Positions 6,528 through 8,007 of a stretch of 8,007 bases of DNA are shown piece after piece; the stretch's first letter is position 1, and each line of letters opens with the position of its first letter. This DNA is from Bacillota bacterium (GTDB taxonomy: Bacteria; Bacillota; Dethiobacteria; DTU022; JAAZDU01), in contig JAAZDU010000336.1 in the NCBI GenBank assembly GCA_012512665.1, forward strand, positions 1 to 8,007. Reading direction: 5' to 3'. A model generated the notes under the pieces. That model made no database searches, was not told where the DNA came from, and saw only the letters and a program-made list of their open reading frames with translations. The translations under genes and the position numbers were made by a program.

Positions 6528-6936
6528 TGAGGTTATAGAAAAGTGTACACATTGTACTTCCCACTTTAAAGCCTATAGCTACAGAAAAAAAGAAAATAGC
6601 GCCGCTAGAAAAGAGATTACCGGGAACACCAAGAGGGAAGCCAGCAGCCTTATTGGTTAAAAAGTTCTGTCCTAAAAGCATGGCCACAAACCCGGCCAGT
6701 ATAAATCCAATAGCACCTCCGCTCTCCATCAGTAAAGATATATCATGGCTTAGTTTGCGGGAACCTGCCTCCAAATTAAAAGCCAAAGCAAAAAGGATCA
6801 TACTGGCACCGACAATGGCTCCGCCGGCAAAACCTCCCCCGGGAGAAAGATGGCCGTGGGTGATAACATAAAGACCATAGAGCTGCACGAAGGGTACAAC
6901 TAGCCGGCAGATTATTCTTACGAGAAGATCTTCCAT
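6493..6936 (-). CDS. mrpB: MrpB/MnhB/PhaB monovalent cation/H+ antiporter subunit B
   Basis: MrpB (MbhF in membrane-bound hydrogenase) is a four-helix subunit of the Mrp complex. The 147 residues match the usual family length. The signature is the THGHLSPGGGFAGG block at 26-39, between helix 1 (about 10-26) and helix 2 (about 37-54). Helices 3 and 4 lie near 72-89 and 107-126, and helix 4 carries the familiar NLFSSGAIFFFSVAIGFKVG run. The ATG at 6934-6936 has a strong site, AAGGAG, 6 nt upstream. The 67-bp gap before it is one of only two sizeable gaps in the operon. The 3' end overlaps mrpC by up to 35 bp, depending on the mrpC start. Confidence 0.95.
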   Translation of the reverse strand: MEDLLVRIICRLVVPFVQLYGLYVITHGHLSPGGGFAGGAIVGASMILFALAFNLEAGSRKLSHDISLLMESGGAIGFILAGFVAMLLGQNFLTNKAAGFPLGVPGNLFSSGAIFFFSVAIGFKVGSTMCTLFYNLIEGSDRHRSSE

Positions 6937-6990
6937 AGCACACTCCTTTAGCAGCTAATGATGAAAACAGCCAAACAACATATAATCGTT

Positions 6991-7012
6991 GCCCACTTTT
7001 GTGTCAGTGGGC
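6991..7012 (-). other. Perfect inverted repeat across the mbhE stop codon
   Basis: GCCCACT (6991-6997) and AGTGGGC (7006-7012) are perfect inverted complements separated by 8 nt. In the leftward mRNA they would form a 7-bp, GC-rich hairpin with the stop codon of the MbhE-like gene at the stem-loop boundary. It is followed by AACGATT, not a U-run, so it is not a standard rho-independent terminator. It could be an mRNA processing or stability element between the small-subunit block upstream and mrpB onward. That function is inference. Confidence 0.5.
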
Positions 7013-7351
7013 CTTTAAATTAGAAAGGGCTGCCGCGATAGCAGTAAACAAGACTGTTACTTCGCCCAAGGTATCAAAAGCACGGTAATCTGTAATAATG
7101 GCGGCAATAGCATTAATAGCTCCAGTATCTTCTACAGCTTGATGAAGATAGCGCTGGTAAACCTCGTTGTGCGGCGGGTTGGCTGACGCCCCAAAAGTTG
7201 GCATCTCCGCTACTGTAGCAACCAGGGCATAACCGATAATCCCCAGCATAATTAACACCAGCACGCCCCTTAACCTGCTGGCAGGAAGGTAGAAAAAAAT
7301 ATAGGAAGCCAACACTAGGATAGCCATGGCGGTAAGAGAATTAACCTCCAT
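7004..7351 (-). CDS. mbhE: MbhE-like subunit (second detached MrpA C-terminal segment)
   Basis: This 115-residue protein corresponds to MbhE and to the far C-terminal part of classical MrpA. Hydrophobic helices lie at about 7-22, 28-47 and, after a polar loop, 96-110. The loop has the NPPHNEVYQRYL block at 58-69 and then EDTGAINAIAAI, and the last helix is entered by TDYRAFDTLGE at 87-97. This DYR(A/G)FDTLGE motif is the strongest signature of the family, and its final Glu (E97) is regarded as part of the ion pathway in Mrp and Mbh. The ATG at 7349-7351 lies 2 bp after the MbhD-like stop, with GGAGG upstream. The TGA stop lies at the edge of a perfect 7-bp inverted repeat. Confidence 0.9.
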   Translation of the reverse strand: MEVNSLTAMAILVLASYIFFYLPASRLRGVLVLIMLGIIGYALVATVAEMPTFGASANPPHNEVYQRYLHQAVEDTGAINAIAAIITDYRAFDTLGEVTVLFTAIAAALSNLKAH

Positions 7352-7353
7352 CT

Positions 7354-7593
7354 TTACTCGCTCCTCCGTGTTTTACTAATGGTAGCAATAAACAAGAAAG
7401 TGGTAACCCCTGCTCCTAAAGCAGCTTCTGTAATGGCAATATCGGGAGCACCTAACATCTGCCAATTTATAGCCATTATCAAGCTGTAAGCACCAAATAC
7501 GATAACAGCACTTAAAAGATCCTTTAAATATGCTACAGCCACGGCACATACAATGAGAAAAGTTAATAAAAAGATTTCTATGCCGGTTGTCAC
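7354..7593 (-). CDS. mbhD: MbhD-like DUF4040 subunit (detached MrpA C-terminal segment)
   Basis: This 79-residue membrane protein corresponds to MbhD of membrane-bound hydrogenase and to the DUF4040 segment that classical MrpA carries after its NuoL-like domain. Three hydrophobic helices lie at about 6-22, 25-42 and 60-73. The second loop holds the family block APDIAITEAALGAG at 49-62, with acidic D51 and E56 that belong to the presumed ion path in this family. A conserved-looking KD pair is at 24-25. The start is GTG (7591-7593), overlapping the mrpG stop by 4 bp, with GGGAGG 9 nt upstream inside the mrpG 3' end. The stop is 2 bp before the next start. Being a separate gene, it shows this is a split-MrpA operon. 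Confidence 0.88.
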   Translation of the reverse strand: MTTGIEIFLLTFLIVCAVAVAYLKDLLSAVIVFGAYSLIMAINWQMLGAPDIAITEAALGAGVTTFLFIATISKTRRSE

Positions 7594-7916
7594 CTATTCT
7601 GGCCTCCCTGGGTAAAGTCTTTAAAAAAACTGCCTTCTGTCATAGGTGTATTCCTTAAATAAGCAACTTTTGCTATGATATGAGCACCCGTTGGATTGGT
7701 CAACCAAATAAAAATAATTAGTAAAAGCAACTTGATGGCTGTGAAGAAATTGGTCTGCAAAGCCAGCCCCAAAAGCACTAGGCCTGCTCCCAGCGTATCG
7801 CATTTTGTAGTTGCATGCAGCCTGGTATAAACATCGGGAAAGCGCAGTAAGCCTATTACCCCCACGCAGAAGAAAAAAATCCCTAAGATAATAAGCAGAG
7901 AAGAAAAATAGGCCAT
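7590..7916 (-). CDS. mrpG: MrpG/MnhG/PhaG monovalent cation/H+ antiporter subunit G
   Basis: MrpG is a small membrane subunit of the Mrp complex (MbhC in membrane-bound hydrogenase), required for assembly and cation/proton exchange. The 108-residue length is normal for the family. Three hydrophobic helices are visible at about residues 4-23, 42-55 and 60-72. The family signature is clear: RFPDVYTRLHA at 25-35 followed by TTKCDTLG, and the NPTGAHIIAKVAY block at 74-86. The ATG at 7914-7916 is preceded by AAGGGGG in the mrpF-mrpG gap. The stop overlaps the GTG start of the next gene by 4 bp (GTGA), which indicates translational coupling. The last 20 residues are hydrophilic and variable, as is usual. 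Confidence 0.95.
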   Translation of the reverse strand: MAYFSSLLIILGIFFFCVGVIGLLRFPDVYTRLHATTKCDTLGAGLVLLGLALQTNFFTAIKLLLLIIFIWLTNPTGAHIIAKVAYLRNTPMTEGSFFKDFTQGGQNR

Positions 7917-7927
7917 TTTAAACCCCC

Positions 7928-8007
7928 TTACTCCAGGGCACCCTTCTCCAAATACTTGGAAACTCCAATGGTCATAGCAAAAGCTATTAAGGAGTAAACC
8001 AGGGCAA
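7928..8007 (-). CDS. mrpF: MrpF/MnhF/PhaF antiporter subunit, C-terminal end only
   Basis: This is the 3' end of a gene entering from the right edge; only the last 25 codons and a TAA stop (7928-7930) are present. The visible peptide begins ALVYSLIAFAMTIGVSKYLE and ends in GALE: a final hydrophobic helix followed by a short charged tail. That fits the C-terminus of MrpF, a small three-helix subunit of the Mrp Na+/H+ antiporter (MbhB in archaeal membrane-bound hydrogenase). The identification leans on position, because MrpF normally sits directly before MrpG, and mrpG starts 11 bp downstream. The GGGGG ribosome binding site of mrpG lies in that 11-bp gap. The peptide alone would be too short to name with certainty. 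Confidence 0.75.
   Translation of the reverse strand, partial: ALVYSLIAFAMTIGVSKYLEKGALE

Noticed and set aside
6653..6871. Plus-strand open frame opposite mrpB
   Set aside because: It is the complement of the conserved MrpB GHLSPGGGF region and has no independent support.
6937..6990. Possible eight-codon leader peptide before mrpB (MLFGCFHH)
   Set aside because: It has no binding site, and the short frame is expected by chance in a 67-bp gap.
7621..7803. 60-codon minus-strand frame inside mrpG
   Set aside because: It overlaps mrpG in another frame. mrpG carries the family signatures and this frame does not.

Overview
The window is almost entirely one leftward (minus-strand) operon for a multi-subunit membrane cation/proton antiporter of the Mrp (Mnh/Pha) family. 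It ends at a rho-independent terminator and is followed by the start of a separate leftward gene, apbE. There are no tRNA or rRNA genes, CRISPR arrays, insertion sequences or phage genes. A/T-rich wobble positions, strong AAGGAG-type ribosome binding sites, GTG/TTG starts and a lipoprotein ApbE suggest an anaerobic, Firmicutes (Clostridia)-like bacterium. That placement is inference; no gene here fixes the taxon.

Layout, in transcription order from the right edge: the 3' end of mrpF (7928-8007), mrpG (7590-7916), an MbhD-like DUF4040 subunit (7354-7593), an MbhE-like subunit (7004-7351), mrpB (6493-6936), mrpC (6138-6527), a first MrpD-like antiporter subunit (4657-6141), a second MrpD-like subunit (3060-4574) and a third, NuoL/MrpA-N-like subunit of 792 residues (681-3059). 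Most junctions overlap or nearly touch. The only two gaps above 50 bp inside the operon (6937-7003 and 4575-4656) each carry or adjoin a perfect inverted repeat. The terminator lies at 639-673. apbE starts at 546 behind its own candidate promoter and runs off the left edge.

The order F-G-(MbhD)-(MbhE)-B-C-D is that of the membrane part of archaeal membrane-bound hydrogenase (mbhB to mbhH) and of split-MrpA bacterial Mrp operons. In classical Mrp the MbhD/MbhE-like parts are fused to the C-terminus of MrpA; here they are separate genes. No hydrogenase or other redox subunit is visible. Two more antiporter-like subunits follow instead, giving three putative ion channels, the same number as NuoL/M/N in complex I. 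All three keep the key Glu and Lys residues.

The most unusual item is the C-terminus of the last subunit. After its NuoL-like core it carries five clear and one degenerate tandem repeat of exactly 25 residues, predicted as a long amphipathic helix, then a single C-terminal membrane helix. This has the same topology as the lateral helix HL and its anchoring helix in complex I NuoL, but is repeat-built and could be much longer. I do not recognise it as a described domain.
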